The position numbers were made by a program, and so were the translations under genes. Shown piece after piece: positions 7,495-15,310 of a stretch of DNA of 37,915 bases (the first letter of the stretch is position 1; the number at the start of each line of letters is the position of its first letter). Location of the stretch: NCBI GenBank assembly GCA_002393575.1, contig DGSN01000071.1, forward strand, positions 26,706 through 64,620. Direction: 5' to 3'. The stretch is from Prevotellaceae bacterium UBA4361 (GTDB taxonomy: Bacteria > Bacteroidota > Bacteroidia > Bacteroidales > Bacteroidaceae). Under the pieces are notes generated by a model. The model was not told the origin of the DNA and did no database searches. It saw only the letters and a list, made by a program, of their open reading frames with translations.

Positions 7495-8361
7495 ATGAAC
7501 AAAAGATTCATTACTATTATTATCGCCCTCGCCGCTGTGTGTGGCGGGGCAAGTGCGCAACAGAAGCAGAGCACGGCCACACGTCCGCGACAGGTGGACT
7601 ACGGCGTAGTGAAAGCTACCGTGATTGGCACAAGCAACATCCGCATACTCTATGCCTTCAATGCCAAGGACTTGAAGGACGAGGACACATGGATAGACTG
7701 CGGACAACTGCTCACCGACAAAGGCATGACGCAGTATGCCAGCCACTTCCTGGCCGAGAACGACGAGGCCCTGCGGGCATGGCTAAAGGCCAATCCCCAC
7801 AAGACGTACTATCCCAATGCACTCAAGTTGAAAGGTTTCCGAAAGGATATTTGGTCGGAGTATCAGTACTCACAAATTTTCGTCTGTGGCAAAGAACTGA
7901 CCGAGTGGGCAGTGATGCCGGCAGCCGAGTTCATCCAATACCGCTATACGGAGCCGTGGCCATCTATGCAGTGGACACTCGGAAACGAGAAGCAAAGCAT
8001 CTGCGGCTATCAGTGCCAGAAAGCCACATGCCACTGGCGAGGACGCGACTATGAGGCATGGTTCACGTCAGCCATCCCCATGAAGTCCGGCCCATGGAAG
8101 TTCGGCGGACTGCCGGGCCTCATCATGAAGATTTACGATACCAAGCACCTCTATACGTGGGAGGCCGTCAGCGTGGAAAACGGCTCATTCCCCATCTACC
8201 AGTTGGAGGAACGTTTCTTCAAGGACAGCGACCGCAAGAAAGTCCTGAAGATGCAGCGCGACTGGAACGTGAAGTACAACGAACTCTCTGGACGTATGTA
8301 TAACGGCACCATGCAGGTGTGCACGGAACGCTATCCCTACGACCAATTGGAATTAGAATAA
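7495..8361 (+). CDS. GLPGLI family protein 1 (subfamily A)
   Basis: 288 residues with a Sec signal peptide (1-22, ending GGASAQ), so the protein is exported. The family is named for the motif seen here at residues 205-210, inside GPWKFGGLPGLIMKIYDT; its biochemical role is not established to my knowledge. The cysteine pair is C174/C179 in CQKATC, followed by HWRGRDYEAWF. Other landmarks are DEDTWIDCGQLL (63-73), WSEYQYSQ (120-127) and the C-terminal PYDQLELE. It has four further cysteines (69, 131, 170, 276), more than most of the array. Its closest relative in the window is protein 6, with nearly the same sequence from residue 200 to 260. It is the first GLPGLI gene, 15 bases after the barrel gene, with no promoter between. 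Confidence 0.9.
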   Translation: MNKRFITIIIALAAVCGGASAQQKQSTATRPRQVDYGVVKATVIGTSNIRILYAFNAKDLKDEDTWIDCGQLLTDKGMTQYASHFLAENDEALRAWLKANPHKTYYPNALKLKGFRKDIWSEYQYSQIFVCGKELTEWAVMPAAEFIQYRYTEPWPSMQWTLGNEKQSICGYQCQKATCHWRGRDYEAWFTSAIPMKSGPWKFGGLPGLIMKIYDTKHLYTWEAVSVENGSFPIYQLEERFFKDSDRKKVLKMQRDWNVKYNELSGRMYNGTMQVCTERYPYDQLELE

Positions 8362-8372
8362 TACTTATCATC

Positions 8373-9236
8373 ATGAACAAACGTATCATCACCCTCATCA
8401 TCGCCCTCGCCGCCATGTGCAGCGGGGCAAGTGCACAACAGAAACAGGGACACGTCATGAGGCCGAAGCCGAGAGGCGTGGGAAAGACCACCGTAGTAGG
8501 ACAGGCACAACTCGAAGTGGAGTATGCACTGAACGCTAGAGACCTGCGCAACCCTGACACGTACCTCGACCTGCACATCCTGCGGGCGGGCAAGCAACTG
8601 AGCAAGCACTACAGCCGCTTCTTAGAGCGGGGCGACTCGCTCTACGATGCCTATATGAAGGCCAACCCGAATGCCGAGGGCGTGCCCAGCACCTTTTATA
8701 CGATAGGTCGCGAGGGGCAGTACTGGAGCGAATACCAGTCCACAGAGATATTCACCGAGCAGGGTCAGCAGACCTTCTACGCCTGGATGCCGTGGGCCAT
8801 GGAGCGCTACAACGCCTACTACACGGAGCCTGCCGCACAGCAGAAATGGACGCTGGACAACGAGCGAAAGACCATCCTCGGCCATGAGTGCCAAAAAGCT
8901 ACATGCCACTGGCGGGGCCGCGACTTCGAGGCATGGTTTGCCGCCGACATCCCCGTGCGCCTCGGCCCGTGGTCGTTTGGTGGTCTGCCTGGACTGATAC
9001 TGAAGCTCAACGACACGCAGAAACTTTACACATGGGAGGCCGTCAGCCTGCGCTCCGGCACGTTCCCCATCACCAAGCGTAAATACGACGGCTTCCACCA
9101 TGACAGCCGCGCCCACGTCTATAAGCTACAGGTAGCCGCCAACCGCGACCATCTGAAAGCCGGTGGCGCCATCGACCGCCGCACAGGCCAGCTGAAATCC
9201 AATCCGCATCCGTATGAACCATTGGAGAAGGAGTAA
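8373..9236 (+). CDS. GLPGLI family protein 2 (subfamily B)
   Basis: 287 residues from ATG 8373. An in-frame ATG at 8319 lies inside the previous gene and would spoil the signal peptide, so it is rejected. Signal peptide 1-22 (here AAMCSGASAQ). The mature protein opens with QQKQGHVMRPKPRGVGKTTVVG and has LEVEYALNARDL, YLDLHILRAGKQLSKHYSRF and a WMPWAMERYNAYYTEP stretch found only in subfamily B. Cysteine pair C173/C178; GLPGLI at 204-209 in GPWSFGGLPGLILKLND. C-terminus PYEPLEKE. Protein 4 is its near-identical twin, and the last 150 bases plus the intergenic gap and next start are almost the same in both. That shows duplication of a block that includes the following gene. Confidence 0.9.
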   Translation: MNKRIITLIIALAAMCSGASAQQKQGHVMRPKPRGVGKTTVVGQAQLEVEYALNARDLRNPDTYLDLHILRAGKQLSKHYSRFLERGDSLYDAYMKANPNAEGVPSTFYTIGREGQYWSEYQSTEIFTEQGQQTFYAWMPWAMERYNAYYTEPAAQQKWTLDNERKTILGHECQKATCHWRGRDFEAWFAADIPVRLGPWSFGGLPGLILKLNDTQKLYTWEAVSLRSGTFPITKRKYDGFHHDSRAHVYKLQVAANRDHLKAGGAIDRRTGQLKSNPHPYEPLEKE

Positions 9237-9242
9237 ACCATC

Positions 9243-10145
9243 ATGAACAAACGTATCATCACCCTCATCATCGCCCTCGCCGCCGTGTGCGGCGGGGCAA
9301 GTGCACAACCCAAGTCCACGAAATGCCCAAGGCCGTTGAAAACGAGCCGCGATTTCGCTAAGATGACGGCTGTTGACACCACGCAAATGCGCGTCTATTA
9401 CGCTTTCTGTCCCCATAAGATAGAAGATGCAAACACCTACATTGACCTGCAACGGCTTGACGTGGGTAAACGAGTTGTGAAATACTATAGCCATTTCGTA
9501 TATACCAACGACTCGCTGGTTGCCATCTGGTGGCGGCAGCACCCTAACTCGCGAACGGGTGCACCCTGGCTGGGAGCCATTGGACGGAAAGACAAAGAGG
9601 ACATCTGGAGCGAATATGAATGGAGTGACTATTTCATTGAAAATGGACAACTGACGGAATACTGCACAATGCCTCGCTCGCTGGAGAGCTACAACTCTTG
9701 CTACACGGAACCCATGCCCAAACAGTCGTGGACGCTGCACAACGAGACACAGACCATCATCGGCTACAAATGCCAGCGGGCCACCTGTCGTTTCCGGGGC
9801 CGCGACTTCGAGGCCTGGTTCGCGCCAGCCATTCCCGTGAAGCGCGGGCCGTGGAAGTTCTGCGGACTACCTGGCTTAATCCTGAAGGTTTACGACAAGG
9901 AAAAACTATATTCCTTCGAGGCTGTCGGGCTGGAATCACGGCACTATCCCATCACTCGTTTCAATTGCTACAAGAACTACCACCGTTCCACCCGCGAAAA
10001 GGTATGGAAGATGCAAAGGTCATTCAACGAAAACTGGTACAAGGCTGCTGGCTTTCGTCGTGCCACGATGGATGCAGCAGGCAATATGGTTCAGGGGGAG
10101 GCGGTATCAATCTTTACTCCCTATAACCCATTAGAGTTAGAATAG
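9243..10145 (+). CDS. GLPGLI family protein 3 (subfamily C)
   Basis: 300 residues, the longest of the array, starting 6 bases after the previous stop. Signal peptide 1-22. Cysteine pair C177/C182 in CQRATC, followed by RFRGRDFEAWF (RFRGR instead of HWRGR, shared only with protein 5). The core is GPWKFCGLPGLIL at about 202-214, with a Cys replacing the first Gly. Additional cysteines at about 28, 56, 141, 153, 207 and 242 make it the most cysteine-rich member. The C-terminal region has an extra insert (RRATMDAAGNMVQGEAVSI) before YNPLELE. It pairs with protein 5 in motif detail (RFRGR, VGKRV-KY, REKVW/RKSVW), although overall divergence is large. Confidence 0.9.
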   Translation: MNKRIITLIIALAAVCGGASAQPKSTKCPRPLKTSRDFAKMTAVDTTQMRVYYAFCPHKIEDANTYIDLQRLDVGKRVVKYYSHFVYTNDSLVAIWWRQHPNSRTGAPWLGAIGRKDKEDIWSEYEWSDYFIENGQLTEYCTMPRSLESYNSCYTEPMPKQSWTLHNETQTIIGYKCQRATCRFRGRDFEAWFAPAIPVKRGPWKFCGLPGLILKVYDKEKLYSFEAVGLESRHYPITRFNCYKNYHRSTREKVWKMQRSFNENWYKAAGFRRATMDAAGNMVQGEAVSIFTPYNPLELE

Positions 10146-10149
10146 TAAT

Positions 10150-11013
10150 ATGAACAAACGTATCATCACCCTCATCCTCGCCCTCGCCGCCCTGTGCGGC
10201 GGGGCAAGTGCACAACAGAAGCAGGGTCACGTCATGCGACCCAAGGCGAGGGGCGTGGGCAAGACGACTGTCATAGGACAGGCACAACTCGAAGTGGAGT
10301 ATGCGCTGAATGCCACGGACATCAGCAATCCCGACACGTATCTCGACCTGCATGTTCTCAGGGCAGGAAAGCAGTTGAGCAAGCACTACAGCCGTTTCTT
10401 GGAGCGGGGCGACTCGCTCTACGATGCCTACATGAAAGCCAACCCCAACGCCGAGGGCGTGCCCCGCACCTTTTATACGATAGGTCGTGAGGGGCAGTAT
10501 TGGAGCGAGTATCAGTCGACGGAAATCTTCACCGAGAGCGGGCAGCAGACCTTCTACGCCTGGATGCCGTGGGCGATGGAACGCTACAACGCCTACTACA
10601 CAGAGTCCGCCGCACAGCAGCAGTGGACGCTGCACGGCGAGCGGCAGGCCATCCTTGGCCACGAGTGCCAGCGGGCCACCTGCCACTGGAGGGGCCGCGA
10701 CTTCGAGGCATGGTTTGCTCCCGACATCCCCGTGCGCCTTGGCCCGTGGACATTCGGTGGTCTGCCCGGACTGATACTGAAACTCTACGACACGCAGCGG
10801 CTCTACACATGGGAGGCTGTCAGCTTGCGCTCCGGCACGTTCCCCATCACCAAGCGCAAGTATGAGGGTTTCCACAAGGACAGCCGCGCCCACGTCTATA
10901 AACTACAGGTAGCCGCCAACCGCGACCACCTGAAGGCCGGTGGCGCCATCGACCGCCGCACAGGCCAGCTGAAATCCAATCCGCATCCGTATGAACCATT
11001 AGAGAAGGAGTAA
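10150..11013 (+). CDS. GLPGLI family protein 4 (subfamily B)
   Basis: 287 residues, 4 bases after protein 3. Residue for residue it follows protein 2, with scattered changes (for example PKARGVG, NATDISN, TESGQQT, TLHGERQAI). Cysteine pair C173/C178 in CQRATC; GLPGLI at 204-209 in GPWTFGGLPGLILKLYD. Its DNA is slightly more diverged than the protein, with many silent differences from gene 2. The duplication is therefore not brand new, or has been kept alike by selection or gene conversion. C-terminus PYEPLEKE, with the same stop and gap (GAGTAAACCATCATG) as gene 2. Confidence 0.9.
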   Translation: MNKRIITLILALAALCGGASAQQKQGHVMRPKARGVGKTTVIGQAQLEVEYALNATDISNPDTYLDLHVLRAGKQLSKHYSRFLERGDSLYDAYMKANPNAEGVPRTFYTIGREGQYWSEYQSTEIFTESGQQTFYAWMPWAMERYNAYYTESAAQQQWTLHGERQAILGHECQRATCHWRGRDFEAWFAPDIPVRLGPWTFGGLPGLILKLYDTQRLYTWEAVSLRSGTFPITKRKYEGFHKDSRAHVYKLQVAANRDHLKAGGAIDRRTGQLKSNPHPYEPLEKE

Positions 11014-11019
11014 ACCATC

Positions 11020-11874
11020 ATGAACAAACGTATCATCACCATCATCATCGCCCTCGCCGCTGTGTGCGGCGGGGCAAGTGCGCAGCCAAAAGTAAATGGT
11101 AGAGCACCTATCCGCGAAAAGCGCGGCTACGATCAGCGTATTGCCATTGACACGGCAAACGTCCGTGTACTCTATGCTCTCAATGCCAAGGACATCAAGG
11201 ACGAGGATACCTACATTGACCTCGGAAAGTTGGAGGTTGGCAAACGCGTCAAGAAGTACAGCAGCGAGTTCATCCACCTTTCTGACCAAGAAGCCATCAA
11301 GTGGAAGAAAGAGAAAGGATATAAAGGTTATGCCCCGAAAAGTTTTTGGATTGGTGGCAGAAAAGACCTTCGGGAGAATTGGAGCGAACTGGTGTATTCT
11401 GACTATATTATCCGTGGTAACGAGTTGAAGGAATATGCCAGTTTCCCATTAGTTGCCGAACGTGAAAACAGCAGTTACACCGAGCCGTGGCCGCTGATGC
11501 AATGGACACTAGCCGACGAGCAGCAGACCATTCTCGGCCACCGCTGCCAGAAAGCCACCTGCCGTTTCCGTGGCCGCAACTTCGTAGCGTGGTTTGCTGC
11601 CGACATACCCATCAAGGGTGGGCCGTGGAAGTTCGGAGGGCTGCCTGGTTGTATTCTCAAAGTCTATGACGTGCAGAAAATTTACGTCTGGGAAGCCGTG
11701 ACCATCGAGCAAGGGAAGTTCTTTATTTCTCAATACCCCGACAAACTCTACCCGAAATCAACTCGCAAGAGCGTGTGGCAGCGACAGAAATTGTATAATG
11801 AGGACTATTGGAGGGCAATAGGCTGGACTCATGATAACGAGAAGGTTCCCTTTGAGCCATTAGAGAAGGAGTAA
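11020..11874 (+). CDS. GLPGLI family protein 5 (subfamily C)
   Basis: 284 residues, 6 bases after protein 4. Signal peptide 1-22, then PKVNGRAPIREKRG. The mature N-terminal part has VRVLYALNAKDIKDEDTYIDLGKLEVGKRVKKYSSEF. Cysteine pair C176/C181 followed by RFRGRNFVAWF, with N in place of the usual D. The signature is changed to GLPGCI (207-212), giving a third cysteine close to the core. C-terminus PFEPLEKE. It stands in the same position relative to protein 4 as protein 3 does to protein 2, which supports an ancestral B-C pair. Confidence 0.9.
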   Translation: MNKRIITIIIALAAVCGGASAQPKVNGRAPIREKRGYDQRIAIDTANVRVLYALNAKDIKDEDTYIDLGKLEVGKRVKKYSSEFIHLSDQEAIKWKKEKGYKGYAPKSFWIGGRKDLRENWSELVYSDYIIRGNELKEYASFPLVAERENSSYTEPWPLMQWTLADEQQTILGHRCQKATCRFRGRNFVAWFAADIPIKGGPWKFGGLPGCILKVYDVQKIYVWEAVTIEQGKFFISQYPDKLYPKSTRKSVWQRQKLYNEDYWRAIGWTHDNEKVPFEPLEKE

Positions 11875-11879
11875 TCATC

Positions 11880-12746
11880 ATGAACAAACGTATCATCACC
11901 CTCATCATCGCCCTCGCCGCTGTGTGTGGCGGGGCAAATGCTCAACAAAAACAAGGCAAGGCATTCCGTCCACGATTTACGCAATACGGTGCGGCTAATG
12001 TGACGGAAATAGGCAGGAGCAAAATTCGCATCCTCTATGCGTTCCAAGCACAGGACTTGAAGGACGAAGATACGTGGATTGACTGCGGACAACTGCTCAC
12101 CGACAAGGGCATGACGCAATACTCCAGTTTCTTTGTTTCTGAAAATAATGCGTTCATCCGCAAATGGCAGAAAGATAACCCCAATAAAAGCTACTATCCA
12201 GGCAGTGCCAAACTGAAAGGCCGCATGAAGGATTATTGGTCAGAATACCAATACTCCCAAATCTACGTTCAAGGCAAAGAACTGACAGAGTGGGCAGTGA
12301 TGCCCTCGCCAGAGTTTACCCAATACCACTACACGGAGCCGTGGCCGTTGATGCAGTGGACGCTCGAAAGCGAGAAGCAGACCATATGCGGCTACCAGTG
12401 CCAGCGGGCCACCTGCCACTGGCGCGGACGTGATTACGAGGCATGGTTCACGTCAGCCATCCCTCTGAAGTCCGGTCCGTGGAAGTTTGGCGGACTGCCG
12501 GGACTCATCATGAAGATTTATGACACCAAGCACCTCTACACTTGGGAGGCCGTCAGCGTGGAGAACGGCTCATTTCCCATCTACCAGTTGGAGAAGCGTT
12601 TCTTCAAGGACTCCAACCACAAGAAAGTACTGAAGATGCAGCGTGACTGGAATGTAAAGTTTCATGAACTTGCAGGTGCAATGATTGTAGGAACAGAGAC
12701 ACGAGTAACCACCCGCTATCCCTTTGACCAGTTAGAGTTAGAGTAA
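11880..12746 (+). CDS. GLPGLI family protein 6 (subfamily A)
   Basis: 288 residues, 5 bases after protein 5. Signal peptide ends GGANAQ. It matches protein 1 along its length (ILYAF-A-DLKDEDTWIDCGQLLTDKGMTQY, WSEYQYSQI, KELTEWAVMP, YTEPWP-MQWTL). The N-terminal mature segment (25-45) and the residues before the C-terminus (260-275) differ strongly. Cysteine pair C174/C179 in CQRATC, extra C69 and C170; GLPGLI at 205-210. C-terminus PFDQLELE. Its separation from protein 1 by the two B-C pairs indicates that the array did not grow by simple one-gene tandem duplication. Confidence 0.9.
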   Translation: MNKRIITLIIALAAVCGGANAQQKQGKAFRPRFTQYGAANVTEIGRSKIRILYAFQAQDLKDEDTWIDCGQLLTDKGMTQYSSFFVSENNAFIRKWQKDNPNKSYYPGSAKLKGRMKDYWSEYQYSQIYVQGKELTEWAVMPSPEFTQYHYTEPWPLMQWTLESEKQTICGYQCQRATCHWRGRDYEAWFTSAIPLKSGPWKFGGLPGLIMKIYDTKHLYTWEAVSVENGSFPIYQLEKRFFKDSNHKKVLKMQRDWNVKFHELAGAMIVGTETRVTTRYPFDQLELE

Positions 12747-12758
12747 AAGCAGTCATGT

Positions 12759-13610
12759 ATGAACAAGAAAATCATCACCATCATCATCGCCCTCGCCGCC
12801 GTGTGCGGCGGGGCAAACGCCCAGTGGAAACAGGGCGACGTGCCACCTTCTTCAAGAAGAGGAAAAATCGCGCCGACAGAGATTGACAAGGCGGATGTGA
12901 CCGTGTACTACGCATTCAATGCCTCCGACATCAAGGACGAGAGCACCTACATCGACCTCGGATGGCTGCAGGTGGGCAAGCAGTACACGAAGTATGCCAG
13001 CTATTTCGTGGCACACAGCGATTCGACCTACAAACCTGTATTGATAAAGAACAGCAACGGTGAGAGTAGCTATGCCAGTCGAAAGTTCGGCGGCAAATAT
13101 CCCAGCCGATGGTCGGAATACCAGTTCGATGAGATTTACATCAAGGATGGCCAGCTGACAGAGTATGCCATCATGCCGATGAATCTCGAGCGCGAATGTT
13201 GCCAGTACACAGAGCCGGTGCCGAAGCAGCAATGGACGCTAAAGGACGAGCTGCAGACCATCCACGGCTACCGCTGCCAGAAAGCGACATGCCATTGGCG
13301 GGGGCGCGACTATGTGGCGTGGTTCACGACAGAGATACCCATCCAGCGCGGTCCGTGGAAGTTCGGCGGCTTGCCTGGACTCATCGTGAAACTCTCTGAT
13401 GCCAAAAAGGAGTACAACTTCGAGTTGGTGAGGCTGGAGCGCACGCCGCGCCCCATCATGCAGTGGAACTTCTCGCGGTTCCGCAAAGTGAAGCGGCAGA
13501 ATATGCTGAAACTGCAGAAGAGAATCAACGTGAACTGGGTCAGGGTCTTGTCGCCAGAATCGGGCAACAAGTTCCCCGACAAACCCTATAGCCCAATGGA
13601 GTTAGAATGA
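12759..13610 (+). CDS. GLPGLI family protein 7 (subfamily E)
   Basis: 283 residues, 12 bases after protein 6. From here the signal peptide begins MNKKIIT rather than MNKRIIT, and it ends GGANAQ. Cysteine pair C173/C178 followed by HWRGRDYVAWF; an unusual CC dipeptide at 147-148; GLPGLI at 204-209 followed by VKLSDAKKEYNFELV. The region after the core is very basic (RFRKVKRQNMLKLQKRINVNW) and ends FPDKPYSPMELE. The basic segment and the PDKP motif are shared with protein 9, making these the E members of two E-F pairs. Confidence 0.9.
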   Translation: MNKKIITIIIALAAVCGGANAQWKQGDVPPSSRRGKIAPTEIDKADVTVYYAFNASDIKDESTYIDLGWLQVGKQYTKYASYFVAHSDSTYKPVLIKNSNGESSYASRKFGGKYPSRWSEYQFDEIYIKDGQLTEYAIMPMNLERECCQYTEPVPKQQWTLKDELQTIHGYRCQKATCHWRGRDYVAWFTTEIPIQRGPWKFGGLPGLIVKLSDAKKEYNFELVRLERTPRPIMQWNFSRFRKVKRQNMLKLQKRINVNWVRVLSPESGNKFPDKPYSPMELE

Positions 13611-13611
13611 C

Positions 13612-14463
13612 ATGAACAAGAAAATCATCACCCTCATCATCGCCCTTGCTGCCGTGTGCGGTGGGGCAAGTGCGCAACAGAAGCAGGGCAAGGTGCCGTA
13701 TATGACGAAGTCGAACATCGACAAGTACGTCGTAGTGGACACGGCATCGGTGAGGATATGGTATGCCTTCAACGCGCTCGACATAGAGGATGAGCAATCG
13801 TACCTCGACCTCCAACGGCTTGAGATAGGCAAAACGCGCAACAAGTATTACAGCTACTACGTCTGGGAATCGGACTCGATCATCACGGTATATCAGCGGC
13901 ACAACCATTCCGGCAACTACCCCAGCCAGTTTGCACCTCGGGGACGTGGGGGAAAGGGCTACTGGAGCGAGATGCAGTTTCATACATGGTTCATTGAGGA
14001 CGGGAAGGTGAGAACCTACACCCGCGAGCCAGACCCTGCATACAACGGCTACTACGATGAGCCGTACCCCGGACAGCAGTGGACACTCACGCAGGACACG
14101 GCCACTATCCTCGGATATCGTTGTCAGAAAGCCACCTGCCGCTATCACGGACGGGATTTCGAGGCATGGTTCACGACAGAGATTCCCTTGCGCTTCGGCC
14201 CGTGGAAATTCGGCGGCCTACCCGGCTTGATAGTCAAGGTTTATGACACGGACAGGCTCTACAGTTTCGAGTGTGTGCGTGTGGAAAAGGCTCGCGCTCC
14301 CATGCTTTCGAACCCATACAAGAAGCACCGCCCCATCGGCCGCTCCAAAGTCCTAAAATTCGAGCGCAAGGTCAATGAGGACAGCCATCGCACCTTAGGC
14401 TGGGTGCGTGTGGAAGGCCCACAGCCACTGCCAGTTCATTACGAGCCAATGGAATTGGAGTAA
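13612..14463 (+). CDS. GLPGLI family protein 8 (subfamily F)
   Basis: 283 residues. Its ATG comes one base after the stop of protein 7. Mature start QQKQGKVPYMTKSNIDKYVVVDTASVRIWYAFNALDIEDE. Subfamily F hallmarks are YYSYYVWESDS, the RGRGGKGYWSE stretch, YNGYYDEPYPGQQWTLTQDTATI in place of the usual TEP-x-P-x-QQWTL-x-E, and RYHGRDFEAWF after the cysteine pair (C171/C176). GLPGLI is at 202-207, followed by VKVYDTDRLYSFECV. C-terminus HYEPMELE. Its twin is protein 10, two genes downstream. Confidence 0.9.
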   Translation: MNKKIITLIIALAAVCGGASAQQKQGKVPYMTKSNIDKYVVVDTASVRIWYAFNALDIEDEQSYLDLQRLEIGKTRNKYYSYYVWESDSIITVYQRHNHSGNYPSQFAPRGRGGKGYWSEMQFHTWFIEDGKVRTYTREPDPAYNGYYDEPYPGQQWTLTQDTATILGYRCQKATCRYHGRDFEAWFTTEIPLRFGPWKFGGLPGLIVKVYDTDRLYSFECVRVEKARAPMLSNPYKKHRPIGRSKVLKFERKVNEDSHRTLGWVRVEGPQPLPVHYEPMELE

Positions 14464-14480
14464 CAATACATATAAGAAAA

Positions 14481-15305
14481 ATGAATAAACATATCATCAT
14501 CATCGCCCTCGCCGCCCTATGCGGCGGGGCAAGTGCACAGCAAAATCAAGGAGAAGTCATTCCGAGTACAAAAACTCGTCGTGGGCTGAAAGAAAAGCAG
14601 GTAGGCACGACTATTATGTATGTGGACTATGCTATGAACGCCGACTCCATCGGGCAGGAACGGACTTACATCGACAACCAACGGCTGGAGATAGGGCGAG
14701 ACTGTGCGAAGTATAGCAGCCTGTTTCTGAAACAGTTTGTCGGAAGTACACGCAGAAGTAAGGATGGACAAGCAATCATAAGAGGAGGAAAGCCTGGCAA
14801 ACAGAACGCTTATTGGAACGACATCCAGTTCGCAGACCTCTTTTTCAAGGACGGACAGGTCACCGAGTACGCCGACATGCCGATGCGCCATGAAAGCAAC
14901 AACAGTCAGTTCACCGAGCCGTGCCCAGCCCAACAGTGGAAACTGCACAATGAAACGATGGCCATACTGGAGCATCGCTGCCAGAAGGCCACTTGCCACT
15001 GGCGTGGGCGTGACTATGTGGCATGGTTTGCGCCCGACATTCCAGTGAAGCGAGGTCCATGGCGGTTCAACGGTTTGCCTGGACTTATCCTCAAACTGTA
15101 CGACACCAACCACTTCTACACCTTCGAGGCTGTCAGCCTGAAGAAAGTGAACGAGCCGATGATGCTCTACGACTTCAACTACAGGAAGACCACGCGACAG
15201 CGAGTGCGCAAGCTGCAACGCATCCTTCAAGTGAACTTCTGGCGGGCAACTGCACAATCAAACGAATTACCCGACAAGCCATTTGAGCAGTTAGAGAAGG
15301 AGTAA
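14481..15305 (+). CDS. GLPGLI family protein 9 (subfamily E)
   Basis: 274 residues, the shortest member, 17 bases after protein 8. The signal peptide is two residues shorter than the rest (MNKHIIIIALAALCGGASAQ). Cysteine pair C167/C172 followed by HWRGRDYVAWF; GLPGLI at 198-203 in GPWRFNGLPGLILKLYDT. The usual WSEYQ is replaced by YWNDIQ. The tail is basic (YRKTTRQRVRKLQRILQVNFW), then LPDKPFEQLEKE, as in protein 7. Extra cysteines at 75 and 148. Confidence 0.9.
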   Translation: MNKHIIIIALAALCGGASAQQNQGEVIPSTKTRRGLKEKQVGTTIMYVDYAMNADSIGQERTYIDNQRLEIGRDCAKYSSLFLKQFVGSTRRSKDGQAIIRGGKPGKQNAYWNDIQFADLFFKDGQVTEYADMPMRHESNNSQFTEPCPAQQWKLHNETMAILEHRCQKATCHWRGRDYVAWFAPDIPVKRGPWRFNGLPGLILKLYDTNHFYTFEAVSLKKVNEPMMLYDFNYRKTTRQRVRKLQRILQVNFWRATAQSNELPDKPFEQLEKE

Positions 15306-15310
15306 GCAAT